Assembly: GCA_021545625.1 (NCBI GenBank)
Contig: JAJRVH010000119.1
Coordinates: 1 to 6,146 of the forward strand
DNA length: 6,146 nucleotides
Reading direction: 5' to 3'
Source of the DNA: Zetaproteobacteria bacterium
Lineage (GTDB): Bacteria; Pseudomonadota; Zetaproteobacteria; Mariprofundales; Mariprofundaceae
Below, piece by piece: positions 1 through 5,924 of this stretch. Every line of letters starts with the position of its first letter. The first letter of the stretch is position 1. The position numbers and the translations under genes were made by a program. The notes below the pieces were generated by a model, which was not told the DNA's origin, ran no database searches, and was given only the letters and a program-made list of their open reading frames with translations.

Positions 1-2
1 CG

Positions 3-1241
3 CGCGAGGGCATGTCGCTGGTGCGTCTTCGCCTGGCGCTGGTCTCGCGTTCCATTCTTGATCCCGAATTCAGATGCGACAACGCTGATGTGCGCGAGTT
101 CGTCGACCGCTTCCATGCCGCCATGCGTGACAGCGAATCGAGCAGCAGCGAGATGGCCTCGATCGCGTTGTCGTTTATTGCCCGCACGCGCCGTCAGAGC
201 GATCTGTCGCCGAATATCTATTTCGACAACACCGAGGTTGATTACCGCGACGACAACCGGCATCTGTGGATTTATATCGAGCCGGGCGACGAGGAAGAAG
301 CCTTCGAGCATCTGGAAAAACCGCATGAGCAGGAAGAGGTACAGGGCCTGCCGCCACGCCATTATCACGAATGGGATTACAACTCGCAGCATTACCGCCC
401 GGACTGGGTCAGCGTCTACGAGGTGTTGCATCCGCAGGGTAACCCGGCCCTGATCGATAATATCCTGGCCAAGCACAGTCGTCTGGCACGCCAGTTGAAA
501 AAGGTGCTGGACATGCTCAAACCGCAGGACCGGGTGCGCATCCGCTTTCAGGAGGATGGATCCGAGCTGGATCTGGATGTTGCGATTCGTTCGCTGATCG
601 ACTTTAAAGGCGGCGCCACTCCCGATCCGCGCATCAATATGTCGCATCGTACGGATGGACGGGACGTGGCGGTGACGCTGTTGCTCGACCTGTCGCAATC
701 TCTGGAGGAGAAGGCGCAGGGGTGCAACCAGACAATTCTTGAGTTATCGCAGGAAGCCGTGTCGTTGCTGGCCTGGTCGATCGAGCAGGTCGGAGATTCG
801 TTTGCGATCGCCGGCTTTCATTCCAATACCCGTCATGATGTACGCTACTACCACATCAAGGGCTTTTCCGAGCATTGGGGAGACGAGGTCAAGGCACGCC
901 TGGCCGAGATGGAAGCGGGGTTTTCGACCCGCATGGGAGGTGCAATGCGGCATGCGGCGCATTACCTGAAGGCGCAACAGGCTGACAAGAAACTGATGCT
1001 GATCCTGACCGACGGAGAACCGGCCGATATCGACGTCGATGACGAGCAATTGCTGATCCAGGATGCGCGCAAGGCCGTGCAGGAACTGGATCAGGACGGC
1101 ATCTATACTTACTGCATCAACCTTGATCCGAAAGCCGACGAATACGTGGCCGATATCTTCGGCAACCAGTACACGATCATCGACCATGTCGACCGTCTGC
1201 CCGAGAAGTTGCCGGAGATATTTATTTCGCTGACAAAATAA
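3..1241 (+). CDS. CbbO/NorD-family von Willebrand A protein, 5'-truncated by window edge
   Basis: This is the C-terminal part of a protein whose relatives serve as MIDAS-bearing adaptors for a MoxR-type AAA+ ATPase: CbbO with CbbQ remodels inhibited RuBisCO, and NorD with NorQ activates nitric oxide reductase. The frame is open to the left edge (three codons before the first ATG at 12), and family members are several hundred residues longer, so the N-terminal half is missing and ATG 12 is probably internal. Counting from ATG 12, an acidic linker (about 90-110) precedes a family-like segment with YHEWD at 118-122 and YRPDWVSVYE. A vWA domain follows: MIDAS motif DLSQS (D226, S228, S230), T306 in GFSTRMGG, and D334 in LTDGEP. 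All metal-coordinating positions look intact. CbbO and NorD cannot be told apart without the upstream neighbour (cbbQ or norQ). CbbO is preferred slightly. No clear terminator follows. Confidence 0.85.
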   Translation, partial: REGMSLVRLRLALVSRSILDPEFRCDNADVREFVDRFHAAMRDSESSSSEMASIALSFIARTRRQSDLSPNIYFDNTEVDYRDDNRHLWIYIEPGDEEEAFEHLEKPHEQEEVQGLPPRHYHEWDYNSQHYRPDWVSVYEVLHPQGNPALIDNILAKHSRLARQLKKVLDMLKPQDRVRIRFQEDGSELDLDVAIRSLIDFKGGATPDPRINMSHRTDGRDVAVTLLLDLSQSLEEKAQGCNQTILELSQEAVSLLAWSIEQVGDSFAIAGFHSNTRHDVRYYHIKGFSEHWGDEVKARLAEMEAGFSTRMGGAMRHAAHYLKAQQADKKLMLILTDGEPADIDVDDEQLLIQDARKAVQELDQDGIYTYCINLDPKADEYVADIFGNQYTIIDHVDRLPEKLPEIFISLTK

Positions 1242-1442
1242 CCTCCTTCCCGATGCAGGTTGAAACTGACTTCATCAAAATACTGGGATCTGCGTCATCC
1301 TTTGCTAGACTTTTCCTTGAACTGCACTTCTTCATGGTTATTGGGACTGAATTTCTCAGATTCCGAGCGTTAAAGCCGGAAAGTAGCCAGTCTGGGGTCA
1401 TAAACTGTGTCCCTCGGAATTTTGATGCAGGAAGGTGAATGT
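1242..1442 (+). promoter_or_regulatory. AT-richer intergenic leader before the lipoprotein gene, with alternative hairpins
   Basis: This gap between the vWA gene and the lipoprotein gene has no credible ORF. A possible extended -10 (TGCTAGACT, 1303-1311) lacks a recognisable -35. The segment ATTCCGAG at 1360-1367 can pair perfectly with CTCGGAAT at 1413-1420 (8 bp, 45-nt loop). Part of it, TTCCG at 1361-1365, can instead pair with CGGAA at 1377-1381, extended by GC/GC around a GTTAAA loop with one bulged A. The two folds exclude each other. The longer one ends nine bases before the ribosome binding site AGGAAGG at 1429-1435. This could be a translational or transcriptional control element, or a degenerate repeat. 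The pairing is seen directly; a regulatory role is inference. Confidence 0.4.
1429..1435 (+). promoter_or_regulatory. Ribosome binding site fixing the GTG start at 1443
   Basis: AGGAAGG lies seven bases before GTG 1443. It decides the start over the earlier in-frame candidates GTG 1407, TTG 1422 and ATG 1425, which would put extra polar residues ahead of the lipoprotein signal peptide. Confidence 0.7.
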
Positions 1443-2219
1443 GTGAAAAAGCCGCTTCTGATACTGATAGTAATGATGACGTTGAGTGCCTGTAAAACGC
1501 CGGTTGTGGATGTGCAGCATGATCCCTCATTTACCTATGCAGCAGTGGCGCAGAGCCATTTTGTGGTTGGGGGCGTGGTTGCAACAACAGAGCATCTGGA
1601 CGATATCACACGCATCCGCTTTGGTGATCTTCTTGCCCGGGTCTTTTCTGAGGAGCGACCGGAGCTGATGCTCATTCGTCCCGGCCTTCTGCTCAAAAAG
1701 ACCGACAACGAATCGTTCACTCGTCTGCTGGATGGATATCGATTGACAGGCGTGATCAGTGAGCATGATGTGGATCATGTCCGCCGTGCCTTTCCTGCAG
1801 CACGTTATCTGCTTCTCTCCCGCATCGAAATGGATCATGTCAGTCAGCTGCATGATGAGAATGAAACGGATGTGCCCGATTCAGAGGAGGACAGAAGAAA
1901 AGGGGAGTTTGAGCAGGTGCGAGTTGATGTTTCCCTGACCACCACCCGACAGATGGGGGCCACGCTGACAATCTATGATCTGCATCAGCATCTTCTGGCC
2001 TGGTCGGGTTATGTGAGTCAGACAGTGACTAACAGCAACGATTCATCTCATACCTTTAACAAGGACAGGCGCTGGCAGGAGGAGTTGATCGACAGCGTTG
2101 TGGATGGCCTGATCGGACTGGATGAGGAGGAGTATCCTGAAGCCCCATCTCAGACGGAAGTGCTTGAAGCGATTTTCGAAGGCTTTGCCGAAAATATGCC
2201 GACATCGCCGAAGAAGTGA
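1443..2219 (+). CDS. Uncharacterised lipoprotein, possibly CsgG/TolB-N-like
   Basis: A 258-residue protein of unknown function that should be lipid-anchored on the periplasmic side of the envelope. From GTG 1443 the signal peptide is textbook: KK at 2-3, a hydrophobic stretch to 14, then lipobox LSAC with Cys17. No Asp follows the Cys (it is Lys), so outer-membrane sorting by Lol is likely. The mature part has a hydrophobic block containing ARYLLLSRIE, a charged linker rich in Asp/Glu, then a segment ending in LTIYDLHQHLLAWSGYV. The pattern 'strand, LTIYD-x-loop-x-LLAWSG' recalls lipoproteins with an anticodon-binding-like CsgG/TolB-N fold, but this is a weak resemblance from memory. The C-terminus is acidic with a short PTSPKK tail. 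Local GC (about 53-55% in two hand-counted lines) is lower than in the helicase and methyltransferase. It has its own leader and is probably not part of the vWA gene's operon. Confidence 0.8.
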   Translation: MKKPLLILIVMMTLSACKTPVVDVQHDPSFTYAAVAQSHFVVGGVVATTEHLDDITRIRFGDLLARVFSEERPELMLIRPGLLLKKTDNESFTRLLDGYRLTGVISEHDVDHVRRAFPAARYLLLSRIEMDHVSQLHDENETDVPDSEEDRRKGEFEQVRVDVSLTTTRQMGATLTIYDLHQHLLAWSGYVSQTVTNSNDSSHTFNKDRRWQEELIDSVVDGLIGLDEEEYPEAPSQTEVLEAIFEGFAENMPTSPKK

Positions 2220-2281
2220 AATACTGTGATGGTTGGTTGCTGCTCTGAGGCTCTTAGCATATGTATGAATAACCTTGCCGC

Positions 2282-2887
2282 ATGAAACCGGAACAACGCA
2301 AGCGCATCATTGATCGTCATCAAGACAGCCTGACGCGGCACGGATATCATCCGAACGCGCTGTACTGGAGTTCAAGGGAGATTCAGGAAACCCGTTTCCG
2401 TGTGCTGGCCGAGATCGGCATTGCGGCCGGAGATTCGGTGCTCGACGTAGGTTGTGGTTTCGGCGATTTCAGGCGCTGGTTCGAAGAGCGGCATGGCAGT
2501 CTCGACTATACCGGCATTGACCTGTCGCCGGATCTGTTGGCCGAGGCGAAGAACAGGCATCCGGACGCCCGTTTCCTGTGTGGTGAGCTGTTCGACTTTT
2601 CGTTGCCGGCACAGGGTTTCGACTGGGTCGTACTGTCCGGTGCGCTGAACGAGCAGTTGCACGACGGGGGCGACTATGCCCGCCGGACGGTTGCGGCAAT
2701 GTTCGAACTGTGTCGCAGGGGCGTGGCCTTCAACCTGCTCGACGCCCGTTGTATCCGGGCGCACGATCTTCAGTCACATATGCCCGACGATATGCTTGTC
2801 TGGTGTCGTGGATTGTGCCCGGACTGCCGGATGCGCGACGACTATCTCGACAACGATTTCACGATCTATCTCTGCCGATCCGAATAG
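2282..2887 (+). CDS. Class I SAM-dependent methyltransferase
   Basis: A 201-residue cytosolic protein that should transfer a methyl group from S-adenosylmethionine to an unidentified substrate. Motif I is VLDVGCGFG at 53-61, the acidic residue expected to bind the ribose is D80 in YTGID, and a motif IV-like FDWVVLSGALN lies at 113-123. The end, RDDYLDNDFTIYLCR, fits a small-methyltransferase family whose members end in a similar aromatic '-DYL-NDFT-YL-' stretch (from memory). Cysteines cluster near the C-terminus: C175, C179 and C182 (CxxxCxxC), with C197 close by. ATG 2282 is the first possible start, because an in-frame TAA lies at 2270-2272. No Shine-Dalgarno sequence is visible before it, so translation may be weak or leaderless. 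The gene sits between a lipoprotein gene and an RNA helicase gene that has its own leader, so context does not identify the substrate. Confidence 0.85.
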   Translation: MKPEQRKRIIDRHQDSLTRHGYHPNALYWSSREIQETRFRVLAEIGIAAGDSVLDVGCGFGDFRRWFEERHGSLDYTGIDLSPDLLAEAKNRHPDARFLCGELFDFSLPAQGFDWVVLSGALNEQLHDGGDYARRTVAAMFELCRRGVAFNLLDARCIRAHDLQSHMPDDMLVWCRGLCPDCRMRDDYLDNDFTIYLCRSE

Positions 2888-2922
2888 AGCAAACGACCAG
2901 GGTATCTTTTGGGTTTCCCTGC

Positions 2923-2931
2923 TGCTATGAT
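2923..2931 (+). promoter_or_regulatory. Extended -10 promoter candidate for the helicase gene
   Basis: TGCTATGAT holds a TG dinucleotide one base before TATGAT, which matches TATAAT at five of six positions. No good -35 lies 16-18 bp upstream, which extended -10 promoters tolerate. Transcription would start near 2938 and leave an untranslated leader of about 137 nt before ATG 3075. Confidence 0.45.
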
Positions 2932-2973
2932 GCGCAGACTTCAAGCGGCGGATTCTGATCGCCAGTCGCTCTC

Positions 2974-3039
2974 CCCGCAGCATGCGGGATGTGACAGATG
3001 CAAGCATCTGATTAAACAGCCAGCCCCGGATCAGTCCGG
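2974..3039 (+). promoter_or_regulatory. Three consecutive hairpins in the helicase 5' leader
   Basis: Three perfect inverted repeats follow each other within 66 bases. CCCGCA (2974-2979) pairs with TGCGGG (2983-2988) over a 3-nt loop. CAGATGC (2995-3001) pairs with GCATCTG (3004-3010), in practice six pairs around a CAAG loop. CCGGA (3026-3030) pairs with TCCGG (3035-3039) around TCAG. None is followed by a T-run, so they are not ordinary terminators for the methyltransferase gene. Because DEAD-box helicase genes are often controlled through structured leaders (cold induction, autoregulation), a leader RNA role is plausible but inferred. A small RNA or transcript-stabilising element is an alternative. 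Confidence 0.45.
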
Positions 3040-3074
3040 ATTCTTTCGGCGGGTCGGCTCTGGAATGAAACAAT

Positions 3075-4322
3075 ATGACATTTGACAAACTTGGTCTCTG
3101 CGAAGAGATCCTCCGCGCTGTGCGCGAACAGGGCTATCGCAGCCCGACACCGGTACAGGCCCAGGCCATACCGCGAATTCTCGAAGGCCGCGATATTATG
3201 GCCGGCGCCCAGACAGGCACAGGCAAAACAGCCGGTTTCACGCTGCCAATGCTGCAGCTGATGCAAAAGAACAGGCCATCCGGCCAGCGCCCGGTGCGGG
3301 TGCTGGTTTTGACGCCGACGCGCGAGCTGGCCGCTCAGGTTGGCGAGAGCGTTGCAACCTATGGCAAATACCTGTCGCTGCGTTCGACCGTCGTATTCGG
3401 AGGTGTCGGCATCCAGCCGCAGATCAGCAAGCTCAGGCGGGGCATCGATATTCTTGTTGCCACGCCGGGACGGCTGCTGGATCTGGCGGGGCAGGGGGCG
3501 GTCGATCTCTCACAGGTGGAGATGCTGGTGCTCGACGAGGCCGACCGCATGCTGGATATGGGCTTTATCCATGATATTCGCCGCGTGATGAAGCTGTTGC
3601 CGGACAGGCGGCAGAATCTGCTGTTTTCGGCCACCTTCTCGAATGATATCAAGAAGCTTGCCGGTGGCATTCTGCATAAGCCGGTGCTGGTTGAAGTGGC
3701 GCGCAACGAAACCGCAGGCCAGGTCAGCCAGGTTGTGCATCATGTCGCCAAATCGCAGAAGCGGGCATTGCTATCGCATCTGATTTCAACCGGTGACTGG
3801 CGGCAGGTGCTGGTGTTCACGCGCACCAAGCATGGCGCTAATCGTCTGACCGAGCAGCTCGGCAGGGACGGGATTCAGGCGGCCGCCATTCACGGCAACA
3901 AGAGCCAGACTGCCCGGACCCGGGCGCTGGCCGGCTTCAAGAGCGGCGATGTGCGCGTATTGGTGGCGACCGATATTGCGGCCCGCGGGCTGGATATCGA
4001 TCAGTTGCCGCATGTCGTTAATTATGAGCTTCCGAATGTGCCGGAGGATTATGTGCACCGCATCGGCCGTACCGGCCGGGCCGGACGCAGTGGTGAGGCA
4101 ATGTCGCTGGTTTCGGCGGAGGAGATGAAGCTGCTGGCCGGCATCGAGAAGCTGATTCGCCGCAAGGTGCCCGTGGCCGAGGTGGAAGGCTTTGATGCCG
4201 CCGCATCCGTTCCGGAGGAAGGGGGGCGACGCTCCGATATGCCTCGCGCCCGCAGGGGTTCGGCAGCCGCTTCACCGGCGCGCCGGCGGCGCAGACGCAG
4301 GTCGGCTGTCGCAAGAGGCTGA
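3075..4322 (+). CDS. rhlE: DEAD-box ATP-dependent RNA helicase, RhlE type
   Basis: A 415-residue cytosolic RNA helicase that unwinds short RNA duplexes with ATP; RhlE relatives act in ribosome assembly, RNA turnover and cold adaptation. All core motifs are intact and in order: Q-motif region F3 with PTPVQ (24-28), Walker A AQTGTGKT (45-52), PTRELAAQ (81-88), TPGR (130-133), DEAD (154-157), SAT (185-187), ARGLD (303-307) and HRIGRTGR (328-335). The opening (FDKLGL, ILRAVREQGYRSPTPVQ, GAQTGTGKTAGFTLP) is characteristic of RhlE rather than of SrmB, DeaD or RhlB. The core ends near 370. The short tail is basic, with seven consecutive arginines at 403-409, suiting non-specific RNA binding. ATG 3075 is preceded by a modest GGA at 3062-3064, with ten bases between. 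The gene is probably monocistronic: its own leader upstream and a strong terminator eight bases after the stop. Confidence 0.95.
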   Translation: MTFDKLGLCEEILRAVREQGYRSPTPVQAQAIPRILEGRDIMAGAQTGTGKTAGFTLPMLQLMQKNRPSGQRPVRVLVLTPTRELAAQVGESVATYGKYLSLRSTVVFGGVGIQPQISKLRRGIDILVATPGRLLDLAGQGAVDLSQVEMLVLDEADRMLDMGFIHDIRRVMKLLPDRRQNLLFSATFSNDIKKLAGGILHKPVLVEVARNETAGQVSQVVHHVAKSQKRALLSHLISTGDWRQVLVFTRTKHGANRLTEQLGRDGIQAAAIHGNKSQTARTRALAGFKSGDVRVLVATDIAARGLDIDQLPHVVNYELPNVPEDYVHRIGRTGRAGRSGEAMSLVSAEEMKLLAGIEKLIRRKVPVAEVEGFDAAASVPEEGGRRSDMPRARRGSAAASPARRRRRRRSAVARG

Positions 4323-4329
4323 TGTATTG

Positions 4330-4364
4330 AAAAGGCCCGCCTTCTTCGGAAAGCGGGCCTTTTT
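4330..4364. terminator. Strong, probably bidirectional terminator with UUCG loop
   Basis: AAAAGGCCCGC (4330-4340) pairs perfectly with GCGGGCCTTTT (4353-4363), followed by one more T. Inside, TTC/GAA pairs close a C(TTCG)G tetraloop beyond one C-A mismatch, an exceptionally stable RNA cap. It lies eight bases after the helicase stop. Because the left arm begins with AAAA, the minus-strand transcript also ends its stem in a U-run, so it can serve the convergent membrane-protein gene, whose stop codon is at 4364-4366. Confidence 0.92.
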
Positions 4365-4639
4365 CAGCGCTCCAGAGCCTTTTTTCGTTCCAGGCGCTTG
4401 TGGTGGTAGATCCAGCCGTCCATGGCCAGCGTGGCCAGCATCAGCAGCCAGACGGCAAATTCGGGCAGACCGGTGGCTTCGGTTACGGCCAGCATGCCCT
4501 GTCCGATGCCAAGCTGATGCAGCAGCAGATAGGCGATGATCGCATGGCCGCCGATGAACAGTCCCAGTTGGAGCAGCATTGCCGAGCCATAGGTCAGCAG
4601 CTCGATGTTGGAGCGGCTGCCGGGCGGCCGGAGGCCCAT
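4364..4639 (-). CDS. Small two-helix inner-membrane protein of unknown function
   Basis: A 91-residue protein that I do not recognise. Two hydrophobic segments, about residues 18-40 (GSAMLLQLGLFIGGHAIIAY and on) and 59-78 (PEFAVWLLMLATLAMDGWIY), should span the inner membrane as a hairpin. The short loop between them is slightly polar. The C-terminus is strongly basic (HHKRLERKKALER), which by the positive-inside rule places both ends in the cytoplasm. ATG 4639 overlaps the stop of the preceding bamE-like gene in TGATG, which supports this start and implies translational coupling; only a weak GGA lies upstream. Being last in an hldD-bamE unit suggests an envelope role, but that is context only. 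The stop abuts the shared terminator. Confidence 0.75.
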   Translation of the reverse strand: MGLRPPGSRSNIELLTYGSAMLLQLGLFIGGHAIIAYLLLHQLGIGQGMLAVTEATGLPEFAVWLLMLATLAMDGWIYHHKRLERKKALER

Positions 4640-4944
4640 CAGTCGTCCAGCCCGAAGCGCCGGATTCGCTTGACCCTGAGCGCCTCGTCGTAAGTGATTT
4701 CGATACCGCGCGTTTTTATCCTGCCCGTATCCTTGTCCTCGAACTGTTCGATATAGGTGGCCCGGTTCGGATGCAGGGTGTCTTTCAGCACCGGCGTGCC
4801 GAGCGCCTGTTCGACCCGGAAGCGGGTATCACCCTTCTGGATCAGCCAGGCCTCTTCCGGCTTGATGCGGTTGCCCTGATGGACAGGCTCGCGCACGCAG
4901 CCTGTCACCAGCATCAGGACGAGGAAGGGAGCAAGCATGCGCAT
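4639..4944 (-). CDS. bamE: BamE/SmpA-type outer-membrane assembly lipoprotein
   Basis: A 101-residue lipoprotein resembling BamE, the small accessory subunit of the BAM complex that folds beta-barrel proteins into the outer membrane. The signal peptide MRMLAPFLVLMLVTGC ends in lipobox VTGC with Cys16, followed by Val, which permits outer-membrane sorting. The mature part carries the family pattern: HQGN (22-25, compare NQGN in E. coli BamE), then KGDTRFRVEQALGTPVLKD (37-55), matching the 'G-x-T-xxx-V-xxx-LGTP' signature, a later aromatic strand, and ITYDEALRVKRIRR near the end. E. coli BamE is 113 residues, so the length fits. The reading frame continues upstream to ATG 5022, but ATG 4944 is chosen because it places the signal peptide at the N-terminus, has GGAG eight bases before it, and overlaps the hldD stop as TGATG. 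A generic SmpA/OmlA-domain lipoprotein that is not the BAM subunit remains possible. Confidence 0.82.
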   Translation of the reverse strand: MRMLAPFLVLMLVTGCVREPVHQGNRIKPEEAWLIQKGDTRFRVEQALGTPVLKDTLHPNRATYIEQFEDKDTGRIKTRGIEITYDEALRVKRIRRFGLDD

Positions 4945-5903
4945 CAGGTCGTCTCCACCGGGCCGCGATGGCCGCGTTCGAGCAGCGCGATATATTCGCC
5001 CATGCCACGCTCCAGCGTCCATTCGGGACGCCAGCCGAGCAATTCCTGCGTGGCGGAGAGGTCGGCCTCGGTATGCATTTGATAGAAGGAGAACGGATTA
5101 TCGAAGTAATCGATCTCCAGCGGCCTTTCCAGGCATTGTTCGAGGACTGCGACAATGTCGTTGAAACTGCGCGCCTGTCCCGAGCCGACATTGCAGACGC
5201 CGGAGCGGGGCGCATCGAGTGCCGCGAGGTTGGCGCCGATCACGTCGCGGATATAGACAAAGTCGCGTTTTTGTTCGCCGTATTTGAACAGGCGCGGCTT
5301 TTTGCCCGCCTTCACCTGCTCGTAGAGCTGCAGCATCATCGAGGCGGTCTTGTTGCCGGCCCGTTCGTTCTTATGCGCTTCGCCCGGTCCGTAGACATTG
5401 AAGTAGCGCAGGCCGATGACCGGCGCGCTGTGACGGTCGTACCAGCGCCTGGCCACGCGATCCATGGCCAGCTTCGAGAATCCGTAAATGTTTTCAGGCT
5501 CCTCGCCTTCGCCGACGCGGTTGGGAGCCGGGGAATTGCCGTAGGTGCCGGCCGAGGAGGCGTAAACAACACGGGTGCCGGACGCATGGCTGGCGGCCAG
5601 CAGCGAGGCGAAGGCATTGGTGTTGGCCTCGATCATCAGACGCTGATCCATCACGGTCGTATCGGTAATGGCGGCCTCGTGGAAGATCGCCGAGAAGCCG
5701 CCCGCCGCGATTTCGTCGAGCAGGGCCGGGTCATCGCAGTCGAGGGCCCGTACCTCGCAATCGACATGGATCAGGTTGCGCCAGTCGCCGGATGAAAAGT
5801 CATCGACCACGATGACATCGGTGCCCGGGCGCCGGATCAGCGCGGCCGCGATATTGGCGCCGATATAGCCAGCGCCGCCTGTTACAAGTATGCGTTCAGT
5901 CAT
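4944..5903 (-). CDS. hldD: ADP-L-glycero-D-manno-heptose 6-epimerase
   Basis: A 319-residue cytosolic enzyme of the extended short-chain dehydrogenase/reductase family. It inverts C6'' of ADP-D-glycero-beta-D-manno-heptose to the L,D form, the last step in supplying the heptose donor for the LPS inner core. The NADP-binding glycine motif TGGAGYIG is at 8-15. The catalytic YxxxK is Y140-K144, with S116-S117 in the preceding YASSAGTYG. K178 in YGPGEAHK aligns with the second catalytic base of E. coli HldD (Y140/K178), and even the numbering agrees. Further HldD hallmarks are IFHEAA (73-78), RYFNVYGP (166-173), KRDFVYIRDV (212-221) and a late FYQMHTEADLS. Length is close to the E. coli enzyme (about 310). 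ATG 5903 has only a weak GGA upstream. It leads a unit with bamE and the membrane protein. Related sugar-nucleotide epimerases are less likely given K178. Confidence 0.93.
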   Translation of the reverse strand: MTERILVTGGAGYIGANIAAALIRRPGTDVIVVDDFSSGDWRNLIHVDCEVRALDCDDPALLDEIAAGGFSAIFHEAAITDTTVMDQRLMIEANTNAFASLLAASHASGTRVVYASSAGTYGNSPAPNRVGEGEEPENIYGFSKLAMDRVARRWYDRHSAPVIGLRYFNVYGPGEAHKNERAGNKTASMMLQLYEQVKAGKKPRLFKYGEQKRDFVYIRDVIGANLAALDAPRSGVCNVGSGQARSFNDIVAVLEQCLERPLEIDYFDNPFSFYQMHTEADLSATQELLGWRPEWTLERGMGEYIALLERGHRGPVETT

Positions 5904-5924
5904 GGCAGAAATCCGTTGTCGTTA

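Noticed and set aside
744..1187. A 147-codon minus-strand open frame inside the vWA gene
   Set aside because: It lies opposite the intact MIDAS domain and shows no family feature of its own.
1241..1248. ACCTCCTT, identical to the anti-Shine-Dalgarno end of 16S rRNA, right after the vWA stop codon; CCTTCC at 1245-1250 could also pair with GGAAGG at 1430-1435
   Set aside because: An eight-base match is likely by chance at this scale, and no other 16S sequence is present. Pairing over 180 nt with six bases is weak.
1252..1431. Direct repeat GATGCAGG at 1252-1259 and 1424-1431, possible target duplication around a small mobile element
   Set aside because: No terminal inverted repeats bound the segment between them, and an eight-base repeat within 180 bases is not rare.
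4945..5022. Upstream start (ATG 5022) for the bamE-like gene
   Set aside because: It would bury the lipoprotein signal peptide behind 26 mostly charged residues and overlap hldD by 78 bases, whereas ATG 4944 has an SD and a TGATG junction.
4579..5082. A 167-codon plus-strand open frame across the bamE-like region
   Set aside because: Antisense to two genes with clear signal peptide and coupled starts; no recognisable domain.
4968..5795. A 275-codon plus-strand open frame opposite hldD
   Set aside because: It is the antisense shadow of a GC-rich gene with complete HldD motifs; the translation is repetitive in Gly, Ala and Arg with no domain and no ribosome binding site.
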